Shown one piece after another: positions 26,745 through 34,874 of a DNA stretch of 64,000 bases. The position numbers and the translations under genes were made by a program. The stretch's first letter is position 1. Every line of letters starts with the position of its first letter. The notes under the pieces are model-generated. The model saw only the letters and a list, made by a program, of their open reading frames with translations, was not told where the DNA came from and ran no database searches. Origin of the DNA: Solibacillus sp045640265 (GTDB taxonomy: Bacteria > Bacillota > Bacilli > Bacillales_A > Planococcaceae); the NCBI GenBank assembly GCA_045640265.1, contig JAZUES010000123.1, positions 1 to 64,000 of the forward strand, read 5' to 3'.

Positions 26745-28265
26745 ATGGATCCACGAGTTGAGAAACGTTTAGGTTTAAAACAATTAGCAGATAAAGTTAT
26801 GTCTGCACAAGAAGCTGCTGCTTTAATTGAAGACGGTAGTGTAGTAGGTATGTCAGGCTTTACTCGCGCTGGAGATGCAAAAGTTGTCCCAATGGCATTA
26901 GTAGAGCGCGCTAAAAATGAAAAATTCAAAATTGATGTATATACAGGGGCTTCATTAGGTCCTGAAGTTGATAACCACTTAGCAGCTGCTGGTGTTATTA
27001 ACAAACGTAGTCCTTTCCAAGGTGACCGCGTAATGCGTGGTTTAATCAACGCTGGTGAAATTTCTTACGTGGATGCTCACCTTTCTCATAATGCTGAATT
27101 AGTTCGTCAAGGTATTATCGGACCTATCAAGCATGCAATCATTGAAGCAGTAGCTATTACAGAAGACGGTGAAATTATCCCAACAACTTCTGTTGGTAAC
27201 TCTCCAATCTTTGCTCAATATGCAGAAAACATCATTGTCGAGCTAAACATTGCTCATCCAGAAACAATGATCGGTATTCACGACATCTATGTTCCTGGTG
27301 AACAAGGTAAGCGTGAACCATTACCTATAACAAGTGCTGAACAACGCATTGGTACAAAAGGTATCAAAGTTGACCCAGCTAAAATCCAAGCAATCGTTAT
27401 TTCTGAAGAGCCAGATGCGCCTTCATTAATTGTTCCTCCAGATGAGGAAACACAAACAATGGCTAACCACTTATTAGATTTCTTCCGTTCTGAAATCAAA
27501 GCGGGTCGTTTAACGAATGAATTAATGCCATTACAATCGGGTGTAGGTTCTGTAGCAAATGCTGTATTAGATGGCTTTGCTGATTCAGAATTCGAAAACC
27601 TAGTCGTATCTTCTGAAGTATTACAAGATGCTGTATTCAACTTAATCGACGCTGGTAAAGTTAAATTTGCAGCTGCAACTTCAATTACTTTAACTGAAGA
27701 ATTACAACAAAAAGTTTATGGCAACTTAGAAAAATATGCTGACAAAATTTTATTACGTCCACAAGAAATCTCTAACCACCCAGAGCTTATCCGTCGTTTA
27801 GGTTTAATCTCTATCAATACTGCTCTTGAGTTAGACATTTATGGTAACGTAAACTCTACACACGTTTCAGGTACAAAAATGATGAACGGTATCGGTGGTT
27901 CTGGTGACTTCGCGCGTAACGCTCGTCTTGGTATCTTCGTAACGAAATCATACGCTAAAGGTGGCGCGATTTCTTCAATCGTACCAATGGTTTCTCACGT
28001 AGATCACACTGAACATGATGTAGATGTAATCGTAACTGAACAAGGTATTGCTGACTTACGTGGCTTATCTCCAAAAGAACGTGTACCTTTAATTATCAAA
28101 AACTGTGTACACCCTGATTACAAAGAGCAATTATGGGATTACTACAACCGTGCTGTTGAAGCAACAGGTAACGCTCAAACTCCTCACATCTTAGAGGAAG
28201 CTCTTTCTTGGCACGTAAACCTTGCTAAAAACAAAACAATGAAAATAGACGTTACTAAAGCGTAA
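26745..28265 (+). CDS. Acetyl-CoA hydrolase / succinyl-CoA:acetate CoA-transferase
   Basis: A 506-residue class I CoA-transferase of the Cat1/AarC kind. Marks are the glycine-rich SGVGSVANAVLDGF near residue 265, the region VVSSEVLQDAV near 290 that carries the catalytic glutamate, and GIGGSGDFARNA. It moves CoA between succinyl-CoA and acetate, or hydrolyses acetyl-CoA. A strong AGGGGAGGA ribosome site and favoured codons point to high expression. The LytTR gene and a candidate cre site suggest carbon-linked control. Confidence 0.9.
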   Translation: MDPRVEKRLGLKQLADKVMSAQEAAALIEDGSVVGMSGFTRAGDAKVVPMALVERAKNEKFKIDVYTGASLGPEVDNHLAAAGVINKRSPFQGDRVMRGLINAGEISYVDAHLSHNAELVRQGIIGPIKHAIIEAVAITEDGEIIPTTSVGNSPIFAQYAENIIVELNIAHPETMIGIHDIYVPGEQGKREPLPITSAEQRIGTKGIKVDPAKIQAIVISEEPDAPSLIVPPDEETQTMANHLLDFFRSEIKAGRLTNELMPLQSGVGSVANAVLDGFADSEFENLVVSSEVLQDAVFNLIDAGKVKFAAATSITLTEELQQKVYGNLEKYADKILLRPQEISNHPELIRRLGLISINTALELDIYGNVNSTHVSGTKMMNGIGGSGDFARNARLGIFVTKSYAKGGAISSIVPMVSHVDHTEHDVDVIVTEQGIADLRGLSPKERVPLIIKNCVHPDYKEQLWDYYNRAVEATGNAQTPHILEEALSWHVNLAKNKTMKIDVTKA

Positions 28266-28285
28266 TTAGCTTAATTTTTAAATTT

Positions 28286-28320
28286 AAAGGCCATGAGATC
28301 ATTAGGATCTCATGGCCTTT
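28286..28320. terminator. Bidirectional terminator after the CoA-transferase gene
   Basis: A 15-bp perfect inverted repeat (AAAGGCCATGAGATC with its complement, 5-nt loop) between two convergent genes. Confidence 0.9.
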
Positions 28321-28322
28321 TA

Positions 28323-28646
28323 TTATTCGTTGTGTTGTTTATAATTGTAATCATTAATCGTCTTTTGCGCGCCACCTTCACTTATGAACTTGTTCTCGTC
28401 GACTTGTAGCGGATTGGCAGCCGCTTCAGCAATATCTGCAATAACACCTATTTCGTTGCTTACTTCCATGTTGGCAGATGCGCCTTGGAAGTTTGACTTT
28501 TGTTCATTCATTGCATTTGTGGTCTTCATTTTAGCTGCATTAATAAAATCCATCGCTTTATCACGATTTTCCTTTTTACGTAAGAACGATGCAGCTCCTG
28601 CTAATAGACCTGCTACTACGACACCTTTACCTTTTAATTTTGCCAT
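28323..28646 (-). CDS. Probable sigma-B-controlled small protein, unknown function
   Basis: A 107-residue protein. A short glycine/alanine-rich hydrophobic stretch (GVVVAGLLAGAASF) near residue 8-21 precedes a basic segment (RKKENRDKAMDF) and an alanine-rich acidic tail. This layout recalls YtxH-type stress proteins, without clear homology. TTTTGGAGGGATG precedes the ATG. The upstream sequence holds a good sigma-B promoter, which is the best clue to its role in general stress. Confidence 0.75.
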   Translation of the reverse strand: MAKLKGKGVVVAGLLAGAASFLRKKENRDKAMDFINAAKMKTTNAMNEQKSNFQGASANMEVSNEIGVIADIAEAAANPLQVDENKFISEGGAQKTINDYNYKQHNE

Positions 28647-28688
28647 CTTAACATCCCTCCAAAATCACTTCATATGTCCATATTTATA

Positions 28689-28713
28689 TTTCCCTAAATA
28701 ACTTTTTTAAAAC
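28689..28713 (-). promoter_or_regulatory. Sigma-B-type promoter of the 28323-28646 gene
   Basis: On the minus strand GTTTTA (28708-28713), 13-bp spacer, GGGAAA (28689-28694), about 45 bp before the start codon. Only one -35 base departs from the sigma-B consensus. Confidence 0.7.
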
Positions 28714-28798
28714 TTATAAATTAAGATTAAAATATTCGTTTTTTGGATAAATTATACATAAGTTTTGATACTACTACGAAATAAAAGGAGTACTGCCT

Positions 28799-28900
28799 AT
28801 GCAAAATAAAGATATCGGCTATGAATGGACAGAGATTATGGCTCTTATCGGTGTCGCTTCTATTCTGACTGCTATTATTTCTCTTTTTGTTACCATTTAA
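28799..28900 (+). CDS. 33-residue single-helix membrane peptide
   Basis: A complete small frame: ATG at 28799-28801, TAA at 28898-28900, AAAAGGAG 8 nt upstream. The polar N terminus (MQNKDIGYEWTE) is followed by a ~20-residue hydrophobic helix (IMALIGVASILTAIISLFVTI). A terminator follows 10 nt after the stop. Single-helix peptides of this size can regulate membrane enzymes or act as toxins; no function is assigned. It has its own strand and terminator, so it is not a shadow frame. Confidence 0.65.
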   Translation: MQNKDIGYEWTEIMALIGVASILTAIISLFVTI

Positions 28901-28910
28901 TTTTATATAA

Positions 28911-28950
28911 AAGAGGCTAGCCGGAATTGAAGTTATCCGATTAGCCTCTT
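28911..28950. terminator. Bidirectional terminator after the 33-residue gene
   Basis: AAGAGGCTA pairs with TAGCCTCTT, with a further GGA/TCC pair inside. It separates the small peptide gene from the convergent YjdJ-like gene. Confidence 0.75.
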
Positions 28951-28955
28951 CATTT

Positions 28956-29237
28956 TTATGCTTTTATATCATCGTATGCATCACTTTTTTCAAATGCTGA
29001 TACGACATATGAACAAATGGCATTCATTTTGTAATTGTTTTTTCGCGCATAATCTGCCGCTGCATTTAACAACTTTTGGGCTACCCCTTGCCCTCTTAGT
29101 GCATCAGAAACATATGTGTGATTCATGTTCATGACACCCTCACGCAATTCCCATGTAATTTCTGCAATACGTTCCCCATCTACACTGTACTCAAATGCAC
29201 CATGATTATTTCCTTTATCACTGTACGTAAATTCCAT
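28956..29237 (-). CDS. YjdJ-type GNAT-like acetyltransferase
   Basis: A 93-residue single-domain protein of the short YjdJ group of GNAT-like enzymes. It shows ITWELREGVMNMNHTYVSDALRGQGVAQKLL, where RGQGVA is the acetyl-CoA-binding loop, and a C-terminal ICSYV segment. The substrate is unknown. GGGAGGAAAAC precedes the ATG at 29235-29237. Confidence 0.85.
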   Translation of the reverse strand: MEFTYSDKGNNHGAFEYSVDGERIAEITWELREGVMNMNHTYVSDALRGQGVAQKLLNAAADYARKNNYKMNAICSYVVSAFEKSDAYDDIKA

Positions 29238-29322
29238 ATGTTTTCCTCCCTCTTTGTGTCTTCAATTTAAAATGCAATTAGCGGGATGAAGAAAGTCCCA
29301 CCGATTGAAGTTTCCTTAATGA

Positions 29323-30243
29323 TTAATCTTTTGAAAACCATGATGAAAGTGTATCAATCAGATTCGTGAAAAAGTTTTTTACACTTTGCCAGAAGCCCTC
29401 ATCTTCTAGAATAGCGCCAAATTTTTCTTCGAATTTTGAGCTTAGATCAGTTAATTGAGAAGATAATTTGCTAAAATCAATGTTTAAATTACTAATACGG
29501 TCCATCAAATCAACTAACAATTGACGGTCTTTATCACTTAAATTAATTTGGAATTTATCTAATTGGTCTTCTACAATTTTTTGTACTTCTTCTTTTGATT
29601 CTGGTTTGTTTTCAGCAATCGCTTTTTTAATTTGCGTTAATAGCTCTGCTACTTGTGCATCAGATACACCTGCTGATTCTGCAAGTGAAGTCGCAACAGA
29701 TAATTCATCGTTCGCAACGTCTGTACGTTCGATATCTAATGTTTCCCCTGTTTTCACTTCATATGCTTTATATATACCTACTAACGCAGAGTGACCTGTT
29801 ACTGGTTTAGGCGCTGCAATTTCTACAACGGCATCTTCAATACCAGCTGTTAACATGGCACTCGCATACATTTCAGATGTTACTTGTGTAATATTATCGG
29901 GTGTAACGATACTTATTGTTAAGCCCTTACCTTCGTCTTGGCGCGTTATTTTAGCCGAAGAGAACATACGTGAACTTGGGTTACTATCTTTAATATACTT
30001 TGCTAAATCTTGTCCTGAAATTGTAATTTCATCGACTTCTGTTTCTTGATCAACACGTAACGCGGTTTTGACAATTTCTTTTTCATCCTCAGATAAATTA
30101 CTGCCGTACACGACAATTGGTACTCCTAGTTTTTCATTAATCGGATTTTTTTGTTCCGATGTTGCTGCGAATGCATTCATTGGTAATACTACTGATACCA
30201 TTAGTGCAAGTGCCGCAACAAATGATAGCCATTTTTGTTTCAT
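29323..30243 (-). CDS. ypuA: Secreted DUF1002 protein, YpuA-like
   Basis: A 306-residue exported protein. A signal peptide (residues 1-26, ending AFA-A) leads into a DUF1002 domain (GVPIVVYGSNLSEDEKEIVKTAL near residue 40). A long helical C-terminal half with coiled-coil character (NLSDKDRQLLVDLMDRISNLN) follows. B. subtilis YpuA is a cell-surface protein without a settled role. ATG at 30241-30243 has GGGGGC upstream; the 12-codon extension lacks a ribosome site. Confidence 0.8.
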   Translation of the reverse strand: MKQKWLSFVAALALMVSVVLPMNAFAATSEQKNPINEKLGVPIVVYGSNLSEDEKEIVKTALRVDQETEVDEITISGQDLAKYIKDSNPSSRMFSSAKITRQDEGKGLTISIVTPDNITQVTSEMYASAMLTAGIEDAVVEIAAPKPVTGHSALVGIYKAYEVKTGETLDIERTDVANDELSVATSLAESAGVSDAQVAELLTQIKKAIAENKPESKEEVQKIVEDQLDKFQINLSDKDRQLLVDLMDRISNLNIDFSKLSSQLTDLSSKFEEKFGAILEDEGFWQSVKNFFTNLIDTLSSWFSKD

Positions 30244-30328
30244 GTTAAATATGCCCCCTTTACAAATGTACAATACCATCTTTACCTATTATGCGTAAAA
30301 AAGCTATACATTCATTTAATAGTACGTA

Positions 30329-30366
30329 TAAAAAAAGCAAAAGGTTTCCAACTTCACCCTTTGCTT
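30329..30366 (-). terminator. Terminator of cvfB
   Basis: AAGCAAAGGG pairs with CCTTTTGCTT with one mismatch; the minus strand continues with seven U. Confidence 0.75.
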
Positions 30367-30385
30367 ATCTTACTTTATCTTTTAA

Positions 30386-31243
30386 TTAAACAATTTCTGT
30401 CCAACCGTCTTTTTGCATAATTTTTCGTGCTTTCATTAATGTTCCTAGTGCACGTTTGAAAGCACCTTTACTCATGCCAAACATTTCTTGAACTTCTTCA
30501 GGTGTTGATTTATCACTGAATGGCATTTTACCGCCTACACTTTCTAAGTACGCTAAGATTTTATCAGCATCTTCACCTAAGCGCTCGTGTTTGCGTGGTA
30601 ATAATGAGCCGTTTAACGAGCCGTCTTCTTTTACATCAATGATACGAACTTGTACATCTTGTCCTAAACGTGGCTCTGATTTCATTTCGGATTCATGGAC
30701 AAAAATACGATGTGGTGTTTCTACACCAAGTAAAAATGAACCTACAGGTAATAAACGGTATGGACGTGCAGTAATATTTTTATTGAACGCATCTTCCGCC
30801 GCAACTTCATACATGTCATTTACTTTCTCTTCGGTAATTAAGCGCCCAAATAAATCACCATTACGATCTGTACGCAATGTCATATACAAGTGATCGCCTG
30901 CTTCTGGCCATACTTCTTGAATTACTGGTAAATCCTCTGCGCGTACTAATACTTCACGCGATGTACCAATATCACAAAATGCGCCTTCTTTTGTCACTTT
31001 CAATACACGTGCCCAACCATAGTCAGCTTCCGTAATATGTGGCACCATCGTTGTTGCTTGTAACTCGCCTCGACGGTCTGTGTATAAAAATACTTTTACA
31101 TGTTCACCAATTGTTAGCGTTTCTTCTACATCTGATGCATTTAAAGGAATTTCTAATTCCCCATTTGTTAAAATATAACGCGACCCTTGTTCTTCTAATA
31201 CCGTTAAGTCAACAACTTGTCCTGATTTCATTAATTGATTCAT
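30386..31243 (-). CDS. cvfB: S1-domain RNA-binding protein CvfB
   Basis: A 285-residue protein of the CvfB/YitL family. Three S1-type RNA-binding units (residues ~5-65, 72-135, 150-215) are followed by a C-terminal winged helix (STPEEVQEMFGMSKGAFKRALGTLMK). In Staphylococcus CvfB affects virulence-factor expression; a general RNA role is inferred. ATG at 31241-31243 has AAGGAG 7 nt upstream. It lies 26 bp downstream of mntR. Confidence 0.9.
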   Translation of the reverse strand: MNQLMKSGQVVDLTVLEEQGSRYILTNGELEIPLNASDVEETLTIGEHVKVFLYTDRRGELQATTMVPHITEADYGWARVLKVTKEGAFCDIGTSREVLVRAEDLPVIQEVWPEAGDHLYMTLRTDRNGDLFGRLITEEKVNDMYEVAAEDAFNKNITARPYRLLPVGSFLLGVETPHRIFVHESEMKSEPRLGQDVQVRIIDVKEDGSLNGSLLPRKHERLGEDADKILAYLESVGGKMPFSDKSTPEEVQEMFGMSKGAFKRALGTLMKARKIMQKDGWTEIV

Positions 31244-31269
31244 GTTATTCTCCTTTTTCTTGTTAATCA

Positions 31270-31689
31270 TTACATACTATGATTTGACTTCATTTCTTCT
31301 AGCTTCCTTGTCAGTTCAGGCTGTTCTTCTAAAAGCTGAACAAGATCCGCAATACGGTCGATCGAATTCCAACTTAAATGATGTTCAATCCCCTCAACAT
31401 CGTCATAAATACGTTCCTCATCGACCCCAATTAATCGTAAAAGTTGCTCTAACAATTCATGACGCTGTACAAGTCGCTTCCCTAACTTTTGACCTTTTGG
31501 CGTCAATGTTAAGCCTCTATATTTTTCGTAGACTAAATAGCCGTCTTTATCCAATTTTTGAACCATTTTTGTAACTGAGGAAGGTAGAACAGATAAAGCT
31601 TCCGCGATATCAGACACACGAGCATATCCTTTATTATCAATAAGTAAATAAATTTGTTCGATGTGATCCTCCATACTAGGTGTTGGCAT
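31270..31689 (-). CDS. mntR: Manganese-responsive transcriptional regulator MntR
   Basis: A 139-residue DtxR-family regulator. All manganese ligands of B. subtilis MntR are present at the same positions: Asp8, Glu11, His77, Glu99, Glu102 and His103. The N-terminal winged helix (SDIAEALSVLPSSVTKMVQKLDKDG) precedes the dimerisation domain. With Mn2+ it represses manganese uptake genes, none of which is in this window. Confidence 0.95.
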   Translation of the reverse strand: MPTPSMEDHIEQIYLLIDNKGYARVSDIAEALSVLPSSVTKMVQKLDKDGYLVYEKYRGLTLTPKGQKLGKRLVQRHELLEQLLRLIGVDEERIYDDVEGIEHHLSWNSIDRIADLVQLLEEQPELTRKLEEMKSNHSM

Positions 31690-31717
31690 AACTGTTCCCT
31701 CTCTTTCAAAATGCTAC

Positions 31718-31757
31718 TTTCAGTTTACTACAATTTTGCGCAAAAAGTTAACTGAAA
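31718..31757. promoter_or_regulatory. Nested inverted repeat in the mntR promoter region
   Basis: TTTCAGTTTACT (31718-31729) and AGTTAACTGAAA (31746-31757) are complementary except for one base and flank TTTTGCGCAAAA (31734-31745), a perfect 12-bp palindrome. A weak promoter (TTAACT, 18 bp, TAAACT) falls on the arms. Confidence 0.45.
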
Positions 31758-31805
31758 ACGGTACAGGTTATTGAACTGAACTTTTATGGTATTTCAAAAA
31801 ACAAA

Positions 31806-31838
31806 AAGGATACCAAAAAACTGAAATTTGGCATCCTT
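31806..31838 (-). terminator. Terminator of the ComFB-like gene
   Basis: A 12-bp stem on the minus strand (AAGGATGCCAAA with TTTGGTATCCTT, one G-U pair) followed by TTTGTTTTTT. Confidence 0.75.
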
Positions 31839-31843
31839 GCTTT

Positions 31844-32122
31844 TTAATGATTTGGATTTTTACTTACCACATGAAGAGCTCGAATAATTTGTTTGTTAAT
31901 TTCTTCTATACTTTCTGGCGTATTTAATTGCTTAAAAACGGCATCTCTCGATTTTTCAGATGCTACGTACTTTGTAGGCAAAGCATTTAATGCAATTGCA
32001 TTTACATCCATTTCACATTGTTCACAATGACAAAATGTTTGATATTCTACACCATGCAGTAAAAATCCAACAAGACCCCGAACTATCTCCTCCGTTACAT
32101 TCACTAACTTAACATTTGACAT
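31844..32122 (-). CDS. ComFB-family protein
   Basis: A 92-residue protein of the late-competence ComFB family. It has the cysteine pair FCHCEQCEMDVNAIALNALPTKYV near residues 30-55, which is the family signature and may bind zinc. In B. subtilis comFB lies between comFA and comFC, and its function is unclear. Here it stands alone between mntR and the cadmium-efflux unit. The ribosome site is weak. Confidence 0.8.
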   Translation of the reverse strand: MSNVKLVNVTEEIVRGLVGFLLHGVEYQTFCHCEQCEMDVNAIALNALPTKYVASEKSRDAVFKQLNTPESIEEINKQIIRALHVVSKNPNH

Positions 32123-32257
32123 TTATAACTATTCGCCTCATTTTAAAATTCTTTTCTACCCTTAATATTATAATGAAATGTTCAATAACTCAATATCTAC
32201 TATAAATGAAATGCAGCTATTTTTATATTTTAGTGCAATATTACCTATTCCATTACA

Positions 32258-34405
32258 TTATTTTGTGATTTTAAGACTACTTCGAATTCCTTTATGAATT
32301 TTTAATAATCTCAAGGAATTCATTATAACTAATAATGTTGCACCCATATCCGCAAAAATAGCAATCCATAGTGTTAACCATCCTGGGATTACTAGTAATA
32401 GGGCTACTAACTTTAGGCCTAATGCAAAAGTAATATTTTGTCGAATTACTTTTAGCGTTTTTTTGCTTAGCTTCATCGTGTACGGTAATTTGGTTAAATC
32501 ATCATTCATAAATACTACTTGAGCTGTTTCAAGTGCCGCATCTGTTCCAGCTCCACCCATCGCAATCCCGATATTTGCAGCAGCTAATGCTGGTGCATCA
32601 TTTACCCCATCTCCTACCATAGCAACTGAACCATATTGCTGTTGTAATTGCTTCATTGCTTGGAGTTTTTGTTCAGGTAACAATTGGGCTCGTACATCAT
32701 CAATCATTAATTGTTCAGCAATTTTGTCGGCAGTTGGCTTAGCGTCCCCCGTTAACATTACCGTATGTTGTACGTTAACATCATGTAGTGCCTTGATAAC
32801 GGCCTTACTTTCTTGACGTATTTGGTCAGCAATTGTTAGAATGCCTATTACCTGTTTTTCATTTGCAACGGCAATAACAGATTGGCCATTAGAAGCCAAT
32901 TGTTCTATTTCTTGCACCAACTTTTCCGAAACAGTTATGAAAGATTGAATCCAAGAAACACTACCAACATATATAGTTGCATTGTTAACTGTCGCATATG
33001 TGCCTTTTCCTGTAACAGACTGAAAGTTTTCTGCATTTGGAATATAAATTTTTTCATCAAACGCTTTCGATAAAATGGCTCGTGCTAATGGATGTTGTGA
33101 TCTTTTTTCAACAGCTGCAATTTGCGCAAGTAATTGTTTTTCATCATATTCACCCATCGCCTTAATGACCATTACTTCTGGTTGACCCTTCGTTAACGTA
33201 CCTGTCTTATCGAACGCAACAGCTTGAATTTGGCTTAATTCTTCTAAGTGCGCACCGCCTTTTATGAGCACGCCTTGTCTTGCTGCATTACCGATTGCAG
33301 TGACAATAGCTACTGGAGTAGAAATGACTAAGGCACATGGACAGCCTACTACAAGTACCGCTAAACCTTGATACACCCAGTGCGACCAGTCGCCTGTAAT
33401 TCCCCCTGGTACGAGCGCAACTATAAGCGCAACAATCATAATAGTTGGTGTATAGTATTTGGCAAATCGATCAACAAATTTTTGAGATGGTGCCTTTTCT
33501 GCCTGCGCCTCTTCTACTAAGTGAATAATTTTAGCAATTGTAGTATCTTCCACACGTTTCGTTACGTTTACTTCGAGTGCACCGTTTTCATTTAAGGTAC
33601 CAGCAAAAACGCTATCTCCTTCTATTTTTGTAACTGGTATTGATTCGCCTGTAATGGCTGCTTGATTGACCGTTGATGTACCAGCAGTCACGACACCATC
33701 CATCGCAATTTTTTGTCCCGGCTTAATAATTAATGTATCGCCAATCCGGATAGCATCTGTTGTGACTTCCATTTCATGAAAATGTTCACCATGCGCTCGT
33801 TTAATCAATGCATGAGAAGGTGCAATATCAATCAATTGAGAAATTGATTGGCGTGCTTTATTCATTGAATACGTTTCTAACACTTCACTGACAGCAAATA
33901 AAAATACAACAATAGCTGCCTCTTGCCATTCACCAATTACTGCCGCGCCAATAATTGCGATTGTTATTAACGTTTTCATATCAAAATCAAAATGCAGCAA
34001 GTTTTTTATTCCCGTAATAAAAATAGAAGAGCCTCCAACAATGATTGCGATTGCATAAAGACCAATTACTACAACATGTCCTTCTCCTAATGAAACACTA
34101 CTAATGAATCCAGCGATAACAAACAATAGTGAAAACAGTGCTAATTGATTTTCTTTTTGTTTATAAATTGGTTCCTTTTTCATTACTTTCCTATCTTTTG
34201 CTAAAGATACCTTTATACCGTCAAAGGCGCCTGCCTGCTCTAATTGTTCAACCGTTACGTCGCCCATAACCGTTAATTTGGCAGCACCAAAGTTCAGCTG
34301 TACATCCTCTACCGTTTCAATACCTCGTACGTTTCGTTCAAATTTAGCAGCACAATTGGCACATGATAAATTTTCTAACCGGTATTGTTCTGTTTTTTTT
34401 ACCAT
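32258..34405 (-). CDS. cadA: Heavy-metal P1B-type ATPase (Cd2+/Zn2+ efflux)
   Basis: A 715-residue P1B-ATPase. An N-terminal metal-binding domain (LSCANCAAKFE) precedes eight expected helices. Key motifs are TGES, the metal site CPC in VVGCPCALVIS, DKTGTLTKG with the phosphorylated Asp, SQHPLA and GDGVNDAPALA. The CPC motif and cadC partner fit Cd/Zn/Pb export. ATG at 34403-34405 lies 8 nt after AAGGAG. It is 5 bp downstream of cadC. Confidence 0.94.
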   Translation of the reverse strand: MVKKTEQYRLENLSCANCAAKFERNVRGIETVEDVQLNFGAAKLTVMGDVTVEQLEQAGAFDGIKVSLAKDRKVMKKEPIYKQKENQLALFSLLFVIAGFISSVSLGEGHVVVIGLYAIAIIVGGSSIFITGIKNLLHFDFDMKTLITIAIIGAAVIGEWQEAAIVVFLFAVSEVLETYSMNKARQSISQLIDIAPSHALIKRAHGEHFHEMEVTTDAIRIGDTLIIKPGQKIAMDGVVTAGTSTVNQAAITGESIPVTKIEGDSVFAGTLNENGALEVNVTKRVEDTTIAKIIHLVEEAQAEKAPSQKFVDRFAKYYTPTIMIVALIVALVPGGITGDWSHWVYQGLAVLVVGCPCALVISTPVAIVTAIGNAARQGVLIKGGAHLEELSQIQAVAFDKTGTLTKGQPEVMVIKAMGEYDEKQLLAQIAAVEKRSQHPLARAILSKAFDEKIYIPNAENFQSVTGKGTYATVNNATIYVGSVSWIQSFITVSEKLVQEIEQLASNGQSVIAVANEKQVIGILTIADQIRQESKAVIKALHDVNVQHTVMLTGDAKPTADKIAEQLMIDDVRAQLLPEQKLQAMKQLQQQYGSVAMVGDGVNDAPALAAANIGIAMGGAGTDAALETAQVVFMNDDLTKLPYTMKLSKKTLKVIRQNITFALGLKLVALLLVIPGWLTLWIAIFADMGATLLVIMNSLRLLKIHKGIRSSLKITK

Positions 34406-34410
34406 GCTGC

Positions 34411-34752
34411 TCACTCCTTTGAATGTTCATAAGCCATCGTTACTATTTGATACACATGATTATCGGCTAATGAATAATACATCAACTTTCCTTCACGTGT
34501 AGACTTTGCCAACCCGTGCTCTTTTAAATAACGTAAATGATGGGATGCTGTTGCTGTACTGGATCCAATTATTGCCGCAACATCACATACACAAAGCCTT
34601 TTCTCAATTGTTAAAGCATATGTAATTTTTAAACGTGTTTCATCTGCTAATGCTTTTAAAACTTGTGCTACCCTTGATAGATCTGGCATCTGTTGTTTGA
34701 TGTGATCGACCACTTGTTCATTTATTTTGGTTACTTCACAAACTTCTTTCAT
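34411..34752 (-). CDS. cadC: ArsR/SmtB-family metal-responsive repressor CadC
   Basis: A 113-residue winged-helix repressor. Metal-site cysteines are Cys5 near the N terminus plus Cys54 and Cys56 (RLCVCDVA). The recognition helix is in SSTATASHHLRYLKEHGL. It represses cadC-cadA until Cd/Pb/Zn binds. ATG at 34750-34752 follows GGGGGTAAG; the longer frame to 34818 would run through the operators and promoter, so it is rejected. Confidence 0.92.
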   Translation of the reverse strand: MKEVCEVTKINEQVVDHIKQQMPDLSRVAQVLKALADETRLKITYALTIEKRLCVCDVAAIIGSSTATASHHLRYLKEHGLAKSTREGKLMYYSLADNHVYQIVTMAYEHSKE

Positions 34753-34764
34753 CGTCTTACCCCC

Positions 34765-34790
34765 TACATTCAAACCTTCATTTGAATGTA
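34765..34790. promoter_or_regulatory. CadC-type operator, promoter-proximal
   Basis: A perfect 10-bp inverted repeat, TACATTCAAA-N6-TTTGAATGTA, lying over the expected transcription start of cadC, directly below the -10 element. Confidence 0.85.
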
Positions 34791-34818
34791 GTGTATCGTA
34801 TTCGACCAGAACATTCAA
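34790..34818 (-). promoter_or_regulatory. Promoter of cadC-cadA
   Basis: On the minus strand TTGAAT (34813-34818), 17-bp spacer, TACACT (34790-34795). The -35 is inside the upstream operator half-site. Confidence 0.75.
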
Positions 34819-34834
34819 ATGCTCGTTTGAATGT
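34811..34834. promoter_or_regulatory. CadC-type operator, over the -35 element
   Basis: A perfect 9-bp inverted repeat, ACATTCAAA-N6-TTTGAATGT, with the same arms as the other operator. Their centres are 45 bp apart. Confidence 0.85.
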
Positions 34835-34869
34835 AAAAAGGTAATTTCTCTACATTGAGAAATTACCTT
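34835..34869 (-). terminator. Terminator of the penicillin acylase gene
   Basis: A 13-bp perfect inverted repeat (AAGGTAATTTCTC with its complement, 6-nt loop) followed by U on the minus strand, next to the upstream CadC operator. Confidence 0.85.
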
Positions 34870-34874
34870 ACTAT

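Noticed and set aside
34753..34818. N-terminal extension of CadC
   Set aside because: It would translate the operator and promoter; the shorter start has its own ribosome site.
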